Counted from the first letter of the stretch, positions 1 through 8,418 are shown. The stretch is 14,365 bases of DNA from an uncultured Flavobacteriales bacterium (GCA_946479125.1 CAMLET010000020.1:1-14365); one strand, 5' to 3'. The notes: generated from the sequence alone by a model not told the origin. Numbers and translations: made by a program.

Positions 1-1006
1 ATGCATCCGGAGCATCACATGTAATTACAGTATTGATCGTTTGATTTGATTCTGGTCCTGCAATAGCAAACGTGAATCCTGTTGAGTTTAAGCTTTTCAC
101 CAATGTGTCACCTGTGTAAACATCAATTGTATCACAAATTGCACTGCTAATCATTAATGGTGGTGTGTTTGAGCTTGCTGCCCCTGCAACGTTGAAGTAA
201 ACTTCTTGTCCGTCTAAGAAATCAACACCGTCTGTAGCTCCATAAGGACCATCGAAAGCAGTTCCTGTTTGATCATATTGACCAACCTGAAAATAGTTTA
301 CACCGTCTCCAGTGTTTACTCCAACTGTTGCTGCCATTCCACCAAAACCTCCAACTCCTGAAGAAGCGTCACCTGTTGTCCATTGCATGTCTTCGTAACA
401 AAAAGAAACATTATTTCCTGTTGGTACCAGTGCATCTGTTCCATCCGAAATGATCAATTGAAACGTGCTTAGTAAATCGTCATGTGTGTTGAAATAACCA
501 ACTTCATTCCAGATAACCACCATTGCATTTGGGGTTAATTTGTACCAAACATTCCCTCCATTTGCGGCACGAGTATCAACATCTCCCCAGAAAGGTGCAA
601 TCATGTTGTACATGGCATCTGGAAATGGATTAGCTGTAAATGTAGAATAGGGAGCTAAAAACGAAATGTTTCCGTTATTGTTGATCACTACTGAGTCATA
701 TGTTTGACCGTAAAAATCGAAAGTGAACGGAAGCGCGATAAACGGAGATGAACCATCGTCATTCGGCTGCATTGCCAACGTAAATGTAGAATCTAGAGGA
801 ACCATACAGTCACAAACAGCATTTTTCTCTGTTCCCATGCTGTATTGAACATTCGTTGGTAAACTTGGATCGCTGAAAACGTAATGTGCAGTAGGATCGA
901 TATTCCCTGATTCTTTCAATACTTGATATTCCGCTGATGTGATTGTGATCGATTGACCAAACGCAAAACCGCTAGTCAATGTTAATAGTAGTAGTATCTT
1001 TTTCAT
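1..1006 (-). CDS. Secreted NIDO-domain protein, N-terminal part (runs off left edge)
   Basis: No stop codon occurs between the ATG at 1006-1004 and the left edge, so 335 codons of a longer gene are visible. Residues 1-18 form a signal peptide (MKKILLLLTLTSGFAFGQ). Residues 93-120 (FDFYGQTYDSVVINNNGNIS) and 130-155 (PDAMYNMIAPFWGDVDTR, then GGNVWYK) match the NIDO (nidogen-like extracellular) domain, which appears to end near residue 273 (DGQEVYFNV). NIDO domains occur in secreted adhesive or matrix-type proteins. Residues 290-330 look like the start of another extracellular beta-rich segment. In Flavobacteria such proteins often end in a type IX secretion C-terminal domain, but that end lies outside the window, so export route and total length are unknown. 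The gene is divergent from the MORN-like gene at 1131. The domain call is fairly secure; the biological role is not. Confidence 0.85.
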   Translation of the reverse strand, partial: MKKILLLLTLTSGFAFGQSITITSAEYQVLKESGNIDPTAHYVFSDPSLPTNVQYSMGTEKNAVCDCMVPLDSTFTLAMQPNDDGSSPFIALPFTFDFYGQTYDSVVINNNGNISFLAPYSTFTANPFPDAMYNMIAPFWGDVDTRAANGGNVWYKLTPNAMVVIWNEVGYFNTHDDLLSTFQLIISDGTDALVPTGNNVSFCYEDMQWTTGDASSGVGGFGGMAATVGVNTGDGVNYFQVGQYDQTGTAFDGPYGATDGVDFLDGQEVYFNVAGAASSNTPPLMISSAICDTIDVYTGDTLVKSLNSTGFTFAIAGPESNQTINTVITCDAPDA

Positions 1007-1025
1007 ACTTGAGTTTTTAGTGTGT

Positions 1026-1053
1026 TGAATCTAAGACGGATAAAATAGGCAAA
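1026..1053 (-). promoter_or_regulatory. Weak candidate promoter of the NIDO gene
   Basis: On the minus strand TTTG (1053-1050) is followed after 16 bases by TAGATTCA (1033-1026), a partial match to the Bacteroidota TTTG / TAnnTTTG promoter. It ends 19 bases before the ATG, the same distance seen at better promoters in this window. The last two -7 bases (CA for TG) do not fit and the spacing is short, so this is tentative. Confidence 0.25.
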
Positions 1054-1130
1054 GGTTGGTTCTGAAAATGAATCAGTTAATATTTTATTGATTTATTTTG
1101 GAATGGTATAATAATTGTCAAACCGCAGGC

Positions 1131-1949
1131 ATGAAACATTTGATGCTATTACTCGCTTTTTTCCTGATTTCTTTTTCGATAGACGCTCAACTTTCCTGTA
1201 AAACGAAAACTGGAACTGATGGAGGTACGGTGAAAACATGTCTGCACAAAAACGGAAAAATCTCCACTTCGGAATCCTGGAATAAAGACAAACGTTCAGG
1301 AAACATTGTGGCTTACAACAATAAAGGTGCAGAACTATTCAATCACTCTTTGCATCATTTTGGAGGTCATGCTTCCGTAACGATAGATTATTATTCGAAC
1401 GGACAAGTTTCTAAAGTATATTATAGTGATGCTCCGGATGGCGGAATTCAGTACTACAATTCTACCACCACATTTGATGAAACTGGAAATCAAACCGGGT
1501 TTTATGAAACGAAATATCCTGACGATTTAAAATGGAAAGTCATTGAAGAGCCTGTGAAAACAGATACTTCGAGAACTTCAGCAACCAAGGTTCCTGTTGA
1601 ACCAAAGAAAGAAGAACCAAAGCTGGAAGTGGTGGAATGTGCGGCTATTGTTCCAACACATTACAAGATCGAAAATACAACTTCTTCAACTGTTCGATTA
1701 AAGATAACAGCTGTTCCCAATAGTACTGTTCTGGGCGAATCAAAGGAAATTGTTTTAAAGCCTTTAGAAAAGATTGTTTTTGATACACTTTTCATGGCAG
1801 GACGTCCGATAAACGAAACCATTTATTCCGTTCAAATTGTTTCCTATACGAAGTCAAGAAAGAATAAATCCATAAAATTTATTGAATCTGTTCCTGTTGA
1901 TGAGCCGAAGGGAGCAAGAGTTTATTCCTGGTTTATTGTGAAAGATTGA
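1131..1949 (+). CDS. Secreted MORN-like (YwqK-type) protein with unknown C-terminal domain
   Basis: The protein has 272 residues from the ATG at 1131. The frame is open further upstream to a TTG at 1098, but the ATG directly precedes a signal peptide (MKHLMLLLAFFLISFSIDAQ), so it is preferred. Residues about 36-125 carry spaced N-G-x and G-x-x-x-x-Y patterns (KNGKISTSESW, SGNIVAYNNKG, YYSNGQVSKVYY, ETGNQTGFYETKY) like the MORN_2 repeats of YwqK-type proteins. Residues 139-166 are a P/K/E-rich linker. Residues 167-272 form a separate beta-rich domain that I do not recognise. It is probably periplasmic or surface-attached after signal-peptide cleavage. The gene stands alone between the divergent NIDO gene and acnB, with no clear terminator after it. 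Function unknown; the YwqK name implies only the repeat type, not antitoxin activity. Confidence 0.75.
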   Translation: MKHLMLLLAFFLISFSIDAQLSCKTKTGTDGGTVKTCLHKNGKISTSESWNKDKRSGNIVAYNNKGAELFNHSLHHFGGHASVTIDYYSNGQVSKVYYSDAPDGGIQYYNSTTTFDETGNQTGFYETKYPDDLKWKVIEEPVKTDTSRTSATKVPVEPKKEEPKLEVVECAAIVPTHYKIENTTSSTVRLKITAVPNSTVLGESKEIVLKPLEKIVFDTLFMAGRPINETIYSVQIVSYTKSRKNKSIKFIESVPVDEPKGARVYSWFIVKD

Positions 1950-2044
1950 AAGTTTCGAAGCGTATTTATTCAAAATCAATCTAAATAAGCTGTTTCAGAG
2001 TTTCTTTCGGCATTTTCACTATGGGTTTTTTCTTAAGAAATGCG

Positions 2045-2052
2045 TAAATTCG
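2045..2052 (+). promoter_or_regulatory. Candidate -7 element upstream of acnB
   Basis: TAAATTCG differs from TAnnTTTG at one base. It lies 14 bases before an in-frame ATG at 2067 and 56 bases before the ATG at 2109 that family comparison favours. No clear -33 TTTG stands at the right distance. It is the best candidate in this spacer, and it leaves the acnB start slightly open. Confidence 0.3.
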
Positions 2053-2108
2053 CACGACTTTAAAATATGCGGGTTTTCCTCCGCGAACAAAGAAAAACAA
2101 GCCCTTTT

Positions 2109-4880
2109 ATGAATACCTATCAAGATTACATCAAGGAAATTGAAGAAAGAAAAGCACAAGGACTTCACCCGAAGCCAATTGATGGTGCTGAATTGCTAAC
2201 CGATATTATCGGACAGTTTAAAGATTCAAGCAATCCCAATAGGGCAAATGCTCTTCAGTTTTTCATTTATAACTCTTTGCCTGGAACTACTCCAGCCGCA
2301 GGAGTAAAAGCAAAATTCTTGAAGGAAATCATTTTAGGTCAGGCTACAGTCGCTGAAATTACTCCAACGTTTGCGTTCGAATTGTTATCACACATGAAAG
2401 GTGGGCCTTCAATTGAAGTATTGTTGGATTTAGCTTTAGGTGATAATGCGTCTATCGCAAAACAGGCTGCTGATGTTTTGAAAACTCAGGTTTACTTGTA
2501 CGATGCAGATACAGATCGTTTGAAGGAAGCATTCAAAGCAGGAAACGGATTTGCTCAGGATATTTTAGATAGTTATGCGAAAGCGGAGTTCTTTACGAAA
2601 CTTCCTGAAATAGCTGAAGAAATTAAGGTCGTAACGTTCATCGCTGGCGAAGGTGATATCTCAACAGATTTACTTTCTCCGGGAAATCAGGCGCACTCAC
2701 GTTCTGACCGTGAATTACACGGAAAGTGTATGATTACTCCTGAAGCGCAAGATCAGATCAAAGCGTTGCAAGCACAACATCCTGATAAAAGCGTGATGTT
2801 GATTGCTGAAAAAGGAACAATGGGTGTTGGATCATCTCGTATGTCGGGTGTAAACAACGTTGCACTTTGGACAGGGAAACAAGCGAGTCCGTACGTTCCT
2901 TTCGTAAACTTCATGCCAATCGTTGGTGGAACAAACGGTATTTCTCCAATCTTCCTTACAACGGTTGATGTTACTGGTGGAATTGGTTTGGATTTGAAAA
3001 ACTGGGTAAAGCGATTGGATTCAGATGGTAAACCAGTTTTGAATGAAAATGGTGATCCAATTTTGGATGAAGCTTATTCTGTTGCAACTGGAACGGTTCT
3101 TACGATCAATACAAAAACAAAGAAATTATATAACGGAGATAAGGAATTGATTGATATTTCAAAAGCCTTCACTCCACAGAAAATGGAATTCATCAAGGCT
3201 GGTGGTTCGTATGCAATTGTCTTTGGTAAAAAGATCCAAACATTTGCTGCGAAAACACTGGGTATTGATACTCCTCTTGTATTCGCTCCATCAAAAGAAG
3301 TGACTATCGAAGGACAAGGTTTGACTGCCGTTGAGAAAATCTTCAACAGAAACGCAGTTGGAATCACTCCGGGAAAAATATTACACGCTGGTTCAGATGC
3401 ACGCGTTGAAGTGAACATTGTTGGTTCACAAGATACAACAGGTTTGATGACAGCTCAGGAATTGGAAGCAATGGCTGCTACAGTTATCTCTCCAATCGTT
3501 GACGGTGCTTACCAAAGTGGATGTCACACAGCATCTGTTTGGGATAAGAAAGCTCAGGCGAACATCCCGAAATTGATGAAGTTCATGAACGACTTCGGTT
3601 TGATCACGGCGCGTGACCCGAAAGGCGTTTACCATTCTATGACGGATGTAATTCATAAAGTATTGAACGATATTACCGTTGACGAGTGGGCCATCATCAT
3701 TGGTGGTGATTCACACACGCGTATGTCGAAAGGTGTTGCTTTTGGTGCTGACTCAGGAACAGTTGCTCTTGCTCTTGCTACTGGTGAAGCTTCAATGCCA
3801 ATTCCGGAATCAGTGAAAGTTACTTTCAAAGGTCAAATGAAAGACTACATGGATTTCCGTGATGTTGTTCATGCTACTCAAGCTCAAATGCTTCAGAAAT
3901 TTGCTGGCGAGAATGTTTTCCAGGGTCGAATTATTGAGGTTCACATCGGAACACTTACTGCTGATCAGGCGTTTACATTTACAGACTGGTCTGCGGAAAT
4001 GAAAGCGAAAGCTTCTATCTGTATTTCTGAAGACGATACGTTGATCGAATCATTGGAAATTGCAAAAAGCAGAATCCAGATCATGATCGATAAAGGAATG
4101 GACAACGACCGTCAGGTTCTTCAAGGTTTGATCAACAAAGCAGATAAGCGTATTACGGAAATCAAATCAGGTGAGAAACCAGCGTTGACTCCAGATGCAA
4201 ATGCAAAATACTACGCTGAAGTTGTTGTTGATTTGGACATTATTTCTGAACCAATGATTGCCGATCCAGACGTAAATAACGTTGATGTTTCGAAGCGCTA
4301 CACGCATGATACCATTCGTCCACTTTCATTCTACGGAGGTGAGAAAACGGTTGATCTTGGATTCATCGGATCTTGTATGGTTCACAAAGGTGATATGAAG
4401 ATTCTTGCGCAAATGTTGAAGAACGTTGAAGCACAAAACGGAAAAGTAGAGTTCAAAGCACCTCTTGTAGTTGCTCCTCCAACATACAACATCGTTGATG
4501 AATTGAAAGCAGAAGGCGATTGGGAAGTTCTACAGAAATACTCAGGTTTCGAGTTCGACGATAACGCACCGAAGGGGGCAGCACGTACAGAATACGAAAA
4601 CATGTTATACTTAGAGCGTCCAGGATGTAACTTGTGTATGGGTAACCAGGAAAAAGCAGCTAAAGGAGATACGGTTATGGCAACATCAACACGTTTGTTC
4701 CAGGGAAGAGTTGTAGAAGATAAAGACGGTAAAAAAGGAGAGTCTTTGCTTTCATCTACGCCGGTTGTAGTATTGTCAACGATCTTGGGAAGAACTCCAA
4801 CCATTGAAGAATACACGAAAGCGGTAGAGGGAATCAGCTTAACGAAATTCGCTCCACCACACAAGTTGTTAGTGAATTAA
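2109..4880 (+). CDS. acnB: Aconitate hydratase B / 2-methylisocitrate dehydratase
   Basis: AcnB interconverts citrate and isocitrate in the TCA cycle, and family members can also dehydrate 2-methylisocitrate. From ATG 2109 the protein has 923 residues; E. coli AcnB has 865. Order seen: N-terminal helical HEAT-like domain (about 1-160), the swivel domain with GVGSSRMSG (about 239-247), then the catalytic core with VGSQDTTGLMT and GGDSHTR (532-538). The three [4Fe-4S] ligands are Cys756 (FIGSCM), Cys840 and Cys843 (PGCNLCMGNQ). All key motifs are intact. An in-frame ATG at 2067 would add 14 residues (MRVFLREQRKTSPF). The 2109 start is chosen because AcnB proteins begin with a short helix like NTYQDYIKEIEERKAQGLHP. 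A strong terminator follows at about 4895. A second, unrelated-subfamily aconitase lies 1 kb downstream on the same strand. Confidence 0.97.
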   Translation: MNTYQDYIKEIEERKAQGLHPKPIDGAELLTDIIGQFKDSSNPNRANALQFFIYNSLPGTTPAAGVKAKFLKEIILGQATVAEITPTFAFELLSHMKGGPSIEVLLDLALGDNASIAKQAADVLKTQVYLYDADTDRLKEAFKAGNGFAQDILDSYAKAEFFTKLPEIAEEIKVVTFIAGEGDISTDLLSPGNQAHSRSDRELHGKCMITPEAQDQIKALQAQHPDKSVMLIAEKGTMGVGSSRMSGVNNVALWTGKQASPYVPFVNFMPIVGGTNGISPIFLTTVDVTGGIGLDLKNWVKRLDSDGKPVLNENGDPILDEAYSVATGTVLTINTKTKKLYNGDKELIDISKAFTPQKMEFIKAGGSYAIVFGKKIQTFAAKTLGIDTPLVFAPSKEVTIEGQGLTAVEKIFNRNAVGITPGKILHAGSDARVEVNIVGSQDTTGLMTAQELEAMAATVISPIVDGAYQSGCHTASVWDKKAQANIPKLMKFMNDFGLITARDPKGVYHSMTDVIHKVLNDITVDEWAIIIGGDSHTRMSKGVAFGADSGTVALALATGEASMPIPESVKVTFKGQMKDYMDFRDVVHATQAQMLQKFAGENVFQGRIIEVHIGTLTADQAFTFTDWSAEMKAKASICISEDDTLIESLEIAKSRIQIMIDKGMDNDRQVLQGLINKADKRITEIKSGEKPALTPDANAKYYAEVVVDLDIISEPMIADPDVNNVDVSKRYTHDTIRPLSFYGGEKTVDLGFIGSCMVHKGDMKILAQMLKNVEAQNGKVEFKAPLVVAPPTYNIVDELKAEGDWEVLQKYSGFEFDDNAPKGAARTEYENMLYLERPGCNLCMGNQEKAAKGDTVMATSTRLFQGRVVEDKDGKKGESLLSSTPVVVLSTILGRTPTIEEYTKAVEGISLTKFAPPHKLLVN

Positions 4881-4894
4881 TCAGAATATTTTTA

Positions 4895-4940
4895 AATAAA
4901 GAAGCCCTGTTACTCTTAGAAGTGCAGGGTTTTTCTTTTA
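4895..4940 (+). terminator. Intrinsic terminator of acnB
   Basis: CCCTG (4905-4909) pairs with CAGGG (4925-4929). Inner ACT/AGT pairs extend the stem inward and A/G-T pairs extend it outward, and a T-rich tail (TTTTTCTTTT) follows. It begins about 15 bases after the acnB stop. The A-rich 5' flank could let it work in the opposite direction too, for the convergent PagL-like gene. Confidence 0.75.
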
Positions 4941-5052
4941 AAACACATAGCCCACAGAGTCGTTTCACATAGAAACATAGTTGTATTGAAATCGCATTTT
5001 TTTAAGATAGCTATGTGACCTATGTTTTTGCTATGTGACTATGTGTTTTAAA
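4937..5052. repeat. Intergenic hairpin repeat A (CTATGTG family)
   Basis: A long imperfect palindrome fills the spacer between the convergent acnB and PagL-like genes. The outer arms are perfect over 14 bases: TTTAAAACACATAG (4937-4950) and CTATGTGTTTTAAA (5039-5052). Within each arm the heptamer CTATGTG, or its complement CACATAG, recurs every 9 to 18 bases. Its right arm (5011-5047) is nearly repeated at 5759-5796 on the far side of the PagL-like gene. It could serve as a two-way terminator. Confidence 0.8.
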
Positions 5053-5054
5053 CC

Positions 5055-5693
5055 CTAGTAGGAATTAAAATTATAACTCACCCCAATTCCCAACACATCC
5101 TGATTATTTTTGACATTTTTGAACACCCCTCCATAGGAAATATGAATGAGGTTTGCGCTAACTTCTATGCGCTTAGTGATTCCGTAACTAATGTTGAATT
5201 CGTGGTGAAAGTTGAAGCCCATTTGCCTGAAACCGTCGTCGGTATCTTTTCTTACCACTTCACACCATACAACCCCAATTTGGTAGCTGAAATACAATCG
5301 TTTCGCGACTAGAAAACTCAAACGTTCTCCCAAGCCAATTGCATAGTTACCATATTTAGAATGCTGAACAATTAAAGGAGTATTTAGCTTAATGAGCTTA
5401 TCACCAGCATTTAAGTTCACGCGATTAAATTCCAATTGAAATGGAAGATAAACGTGATAAGTGCAAGTGAAAGGTTGAAACCCTTGGTTAGTAGTTGATT
5501 TGTATGCTCCACCTATAAATTCCAATTTGGTTTTTGTAGCGTATAAATTAAAAGCTCCCAGGTCTTTTTCTCGGGATTTGTTCAAGCTATCCAACAATTC
5601 TTGCTTGCTTTTCTCTTGTCCATAGCACAAACTTCCTGCTGTAAAAAAGACAGAAAGTAGAAAGATTATACGGATATGAAGAGGACAATTCAC
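5055..5693 (-). CDS. PagL-like (acyloxyacyl hydrolase-type) outer-membrane barrel, divergent active site
   Basis: The protein has 212 residues: a signal peptide (residues 1 to about 25, ending CYGQ), then alternating beta-strand-like sequence and a C-terminal strand LGIGVSYNF, typical of a small outer-membrane barrel. The C-terminal third (NLIHISYGGVFKNV, 181-194) resembles the T-H-x-S-N-G-x-x-K block of Bacteroidota PagL-family lipid A 3-O-deacylases. His184 and Ser186 match the catalytic pair. The usual N after S is Y, the N-x-G-I-N stretch is altered (KNNQD), and no Glu sits 12 residues after Ser186 (it is Gln198). It may have changed or lost activity. The start is GTG (5693-5691), because an in-frame TAA lies two codons upstream and no ATG is available. 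The gene is convergent with acnB, divergent from acnA, and has repeats A and B on its two sides. Barrel call firm, PagL assignment moderate. Confidence 0.6.
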   Translation of the reverse strand: MNCPLHIRIIFLLSVFFTAGSLCYGQEKSKQELLDSLNKSREKDLGAFNLYATKTKLEFIGGAYKSTTNQGFQPFTCTYHVYLPFQLEFNRVNLNAGDKLIKLNTPLIVQHSKYGNYAIGLGERLSFLVAKRLYFSYQIGVVWCEVVRKDTDDGFRQMGFNFHHEFNISYGITKRIEVSANLIHISYGGVFKNVKNNQDVLGIGVSYNFNSY

Positions 5694-5708
5694 AGGTTAA
5701 ATTTAAAT

Positions 5709-5799
5709 CATATAGTCGCATTGGAACAGAAACATAGCATATTTGTTTATTTCAAAGTCTATGTGATCTATGTTTTTAACTATGTCACTATGTGTTAAA
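5709..5799. repeat. Intergenic hairpin repeat B (CTATGTG family)
   Basis: The right arm (5759-5796) matches the right arm of repeat A with a handful of differences: both read CTATGTGA, then CTATGTTTTT, then ACTATGTGTT. The left arm (5709-5737) is more decayed but keeps CAGAAACATAG. It is in the same orientation as A and about 750 bases away, with the PagL-like gene between them. It lies in the divergent PagL-like/acnA promoter region. On the minus strand it contains TATGTTTC (5736-5729), a 7 of 8 match to TAnnTTTG. Confidence 0.75.
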
Positions 5800-5884
5800 G
5801 TTGTTCGAACCGCTGTTACAGCCTTATCAATAAAATCTAAGCAACTATAAACTTTATTTAACGGACTTTGTTCTTTGAAATGCT

Positions 5885-5892
5885 TAAATTTA
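5885..5892 (+). promoter_or_regulatory. Candidate -7 element of acnA
   Basis: TAAATTTA matches TAnnTTTG at 7 of 8 positions and lies 23 bases before the acnA ATG. TTTG at 5867-5870 is only 14 bases upstream, short for a -33 element, so the call rests on the -7 match and position. The surrounding GAAATGCTTAAATT resembles GAAATGCGTAAATT before acnB (2037-2050), so the two aconitase genes share a short upstream block. Confidence 0.35.
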
Positions 5893-5915
5893 GAATAACT
5901 GAAAAAGAAGATAAA

Positions 5916-8186
5916 ATGGCTGTATTTGATTTAGATATGATCAAGGCGCTTTATGAGAAATATCCTTCCCGTATTGCAGCTGCAAGAAAAGTTGTTGGTC
6001 GTCCGTTGACCTTGTCCGAAAAAATTCTTTACACACATCTTTGGCAAGGTGATGCTTCGCTGGCTCACGAGAGAGGAAAGTCCTATGTTGATTTTGCTCC
6101 CGATCGCGTAACAATGCAGGATGCAACGGCTCAAATGGCTTTATTGCAATTTATGCAGGCAGGTAGAAAGACAGTTGCAGTTCCTTCTACAGTGCATTGC
6201 GATCACTTGATTCAGGCAAAAATTGGAGCAGCTGGAGATTTGCAGCGTTCATTGAATGAAAACAACGAGGTATTCAACTTTTTGTCGTCTATCTCTAATA
6301 AATACGGTATTGGTTTCTGGAAACCGGGAGCCGGGATCATTCATCAGGTAATGTTGGAGAATTATGCTTTTCCTGGTGGAATGATGATTGGAACCGATTC
6401 GCATACCGTGAATGGTGGCGGACTCGGAATGGTTGCCATCGGTGTTGGTGGAGCTGATGCTGTTGATGTAATGGCAGGAATGGCCTGGGAGTTGAAATTC
6501 CCGAAACTCATTGGAGTAAAATTGACGGGAACGCTGAACGGTTGGACTTCCGCAAAAGATGTTATTCTGAAAGTGGCTGATATTCTAACTGTAAAAGGTG
6601 GAACTGGAGCAATCGTTGAATATTTTGGAGATGGAGCAATTTCGCTTTCCGCAACCGGAAAAGGAACCATTTGTAATATGGGGGCTGAAATTGGAGCTAC
6701 GACTTCTACTTTTGGTTATGACGATTCTATGCGTCGATACCTGAATGCAACAGGAAGAGCTGAAGTTGTTGCTCTAGCAGATCAAATCTCAGAACATTTA
6801 ACTGGTGATCCTGAAGTCTACGCTGATCCTGCAACGTATTTCGACCAAGTCATTGAAATCAACTTATCGACTTTAGAGCCACATATCAACGGACCATTTA
6901 CTCCGGATCGTGGAACTCCAGTTTCCAAAATGAAAGCGGAAGCAACTGCAAACGGATGGCCTTTAAAAGTAGAATGGGGACTAATTGGTTCTTGTACGAA
7001 CTCATCTTACGAAGATATGGCTCGCGCAGCTTCAATTGTTGAACAAGCGGTTGCTCATGGAATTACTCCAAAAGCAGAATTCGGGATTAATCCGGGTTCA
7101 GAGCAAGTGCGTTATACCATTGAGCGCGACGGAATCATTGCGACCTTCGAGAAAATGGGAACAAAAGTATTTACAAATGCTTGTGGACCTTGTATCGGAC
7201 AATGGGATAGAGAAGGTGCAGACAAACAAGAAAAAAATACCATCGTTCACTCGTTCAACCGTAACTTCTCTAAGCGTGCAGATGGAAATCCAAATACACA
7301 TGCGTTTGTGACATCTCCTGAAATGGTTGCTGCATTGGCAATTGCTGGTCGATTGGATTTCAACCCAATTACTGATGTGCTAATCAACGATAAAGGAGAA
7401 GAAGTTAGATTGTTACCTCCTAAAGGTGATGAACTTCCTACAAAAGGATTCGATGTAAAAGACCCAGGTTTCCAGGCTCCAGCTGAAGACGGTTCGGGAG
7501 TTCAGGTTCTCGTAAATCCGGATTCGTCTCGTTTGCAATTATTGGAAGAATTTCCTGCTTGGGATCGACAAAACATCCGTGGTGCAAAGTTGTTGATCAA
7601 AGCATTCGGAAAATGTACTACGGATCATATTTCTATGGCTGGTCCTTGGTTGCGTTATCGTGGACATTTAGATAACATTTCGAATAATATGTTGATTGGT
7701 GCGGAGAACGCATTCAACGGAAAAGCAAATGAAGTAGTGAATCAAATCACGGGTTCAACTGGTGAAGTTCCTGCAGTTGCTCGTGCATACAAAGCATTGG
7801 GAATTCCTTCGATTGTTGTTGGAGATCACAATTACGGTGAAGGTTCATCTCGCGAACATGCAGCAATGGAGCCTCGTCACTTAGGTGTTCGTGCAGTTAT
7901 CGTGAAATCGTTTGCGCGTATCCACGAAACCAACTTGAAAAAACAAGGAATGCTTGGGTTGACATTTGCGGTTGAAGCAGATTATGACAAAATCAGAGAA
8001 GACGATACATTCAACTTTACGGATTTAGTGGATTTCGCTCCAGGAAAACAGTTGACCCTGGAGATTATTCATGCGGATAATTCTAGAGAAGAAATTAAGT
8101 TGAATCATACCTACAACGACCAGCAGATTGATTGGTTTAAAGCCGGTTCAGCATTGAATTTGATTAAAGCACAGCAGAATTCGTAA
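5916..8186 (+). CDS. acnA: Aconitate hydratase, mitochondrial (ACO2) type
   Basis: This second aconitase has 756 residues and follows mitochondrial ACO2 closely along its whole length, unlike the longer E. coli AcnA/IRP type; the symbol is therefore loose. Visible blocks: [56 protein letters not shown]. The [4Fe-4S] ligands are Cys360 (IGSCTNSS), Cys423 and Cys426 ([11 protein letters not shown]). The substrate loop YGEGSSRE holds the catalytic Ser644. The end, [14 protein letters not shown], is the usual ACO2 terminus, so the gene is complete. The frame opens at TTG 5868, but the ATG at 5916 gives the family start and lies after the -7 element. Decayed copies of its last codons follow at 8280 and 8434. 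The reaction is the same as that of AcnB; the two may differ in expression or iron/oxygen sensitivity, which the sequence does not show. Confidence 0.96.
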   Translation: MAVFDLDMIKALYEKYPSRIAAARKVVGRPLTLSEKILYTHLWQGDASLAHERGKSYVDFAPDRVTMQDATAQMALLQFMQAGRKTVAVPSTVHCDHLIQAKIGAAGDLQRSLNENNEVFNFLSSISNKYGIGFWKPGAGIIHQVMLENYAFPGGMMIGTDSHTVNGGGLGMVAIGVGGADAVDVMAGMAWELKFPKLIGVKLTGTLNGWTSAKDVILKVADILTVKGGTGAIVEYFGDGAISLSATGKGTICNMGAEIGATTSTFGYDDSMRRYLNATGRAEVVALADQISEHLTGDPEVYADPATYFDQVIEINLSTLEPHINGPFTPDRGTPVSKMKAEATANGWPLKVEWGLIGSCTNSSYEDMARAASIVEQAVAHGITPKAEFGINPGSEQVRYTIERDGIIATFEKMGTKVFTNACGPCIGQWDREGADKQEKNTIVHSFNRNFSKRADGNPNTHAFVTSPEMVAALAIAGRLDFNPITDVLINDKGEEVRLLPPKGDELPTKGFDVKDPGFQAPAEDGSGVQVLVNPDSSRLQLLEEFPAWDRQNIRGAKLLIKAFGKCTTDHISMAGPWLRYRGHLDNISNNMLIGAENAFNGKANEVVNQITGSTGEVPAVARAYKALGIPSIVVGDHNYGEGSSREHAAMEPRHLGVRAVIVKSFARIHETNLKKQGMLGLTFAVEADYDKIREDDTFNFTDLVDFAPGKQLTLEIIHADNSREEIKLNHTYNDQQIDWFKAGSALNLIKAQQNS

Positions 8187-8199
8187 ATCGTTTAATTAT

Positions 8200-8260
8200 C
8201 TTCGTGTTCTTTGTGCAATCGTGTTCAGTTGTTTGACCACTAAGGCACGAAGTGCACAAG
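8200..8260. repeat. Hairpin repeat, first copy (CTTCGTG/CTTTGTG family)
   Basis: The left arm reads CTTCGTG, then CTTTGTGC, then TCGTGTTC (8200-8226). The right arm reads GACCACTAAGGCACGAAG, then TGCACAAG (8235-8260). Allowing one gap they pair over about 26 bases with several mismatches, around a short loop. It begins 14 bases after the acnA stop and may end transcription or protect the mRNA 3' end. Arms of this type (ACCACTAAGGCAC...) are familiar from spacers of other Bacteroidota. Confidence 0.75.
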
Positions 8261-8279
8261 ATAGGATGCAACTTTGATA

Positions 8280-8324
8280 GATTAGTTTAAAGCTGGTTCA
8301 GTACTGAGTTTGATAAAGAAATAA
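8280..8324 (+). pseudogene. Decayed copy of acnA 3' end, unit 2
   Basis: Read in the acnA-equivalent frame, the sequence gives D-stop-FKAGSVLSLIKK-stop, against [22 protein letters not shown] in acnA. The Trp codon TGG has become TAG. In the first 39 bases 32 are identical to acnA. Frame and order are preserved over 13 codons, so this is a duplicated gene end and not chance. Beyond the new stop, similarity fades until the hairpin at 8357. Confidence 0.75.
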
Positions 8325-8356
8325 CAGGCTTAAGTGCAATTTTATAAATAATTTTA

Positions 8357-8418
8357 CTTCGTGTTCTTTGTGCTAACTGGGGTCGGTCGCTTGACCACTA
8401 AGGCACGAAGTGCACAAG
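8357..8418. repeat. Hairpin repeat, second copy
   Basis: The left arm CTTCGTGTTCTTTGTGC (8357-8373) is identical to the first copy, as is the right-arm block from 8391 to 8418. The inner part differs (TAACTGGGGTCGGTCGC), so sequence is kept in the outer stem and lost in the loop region. Confidence 0.75.

Noticed and set aside
4382..4864. 160-codon open frame on the minus strand inside acnB
   Set aside because: It is antisense to the conserved C-terminal aconitase domain; the frame is open because of the codon use of acnB.
4937..5799. Insertion sequence or transposon carrying the PagL-like gene
   Set aside because: No transposase and no clear target-site duplication; the flanks are the same spacer hairpins found elsewhere in the window.
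6985..7311. 108-codon open frame on the plus strand inside acnA
   Set aside because: It lies wholly inside the conserved aconitase core in another frame, and its product has no recognisable features.
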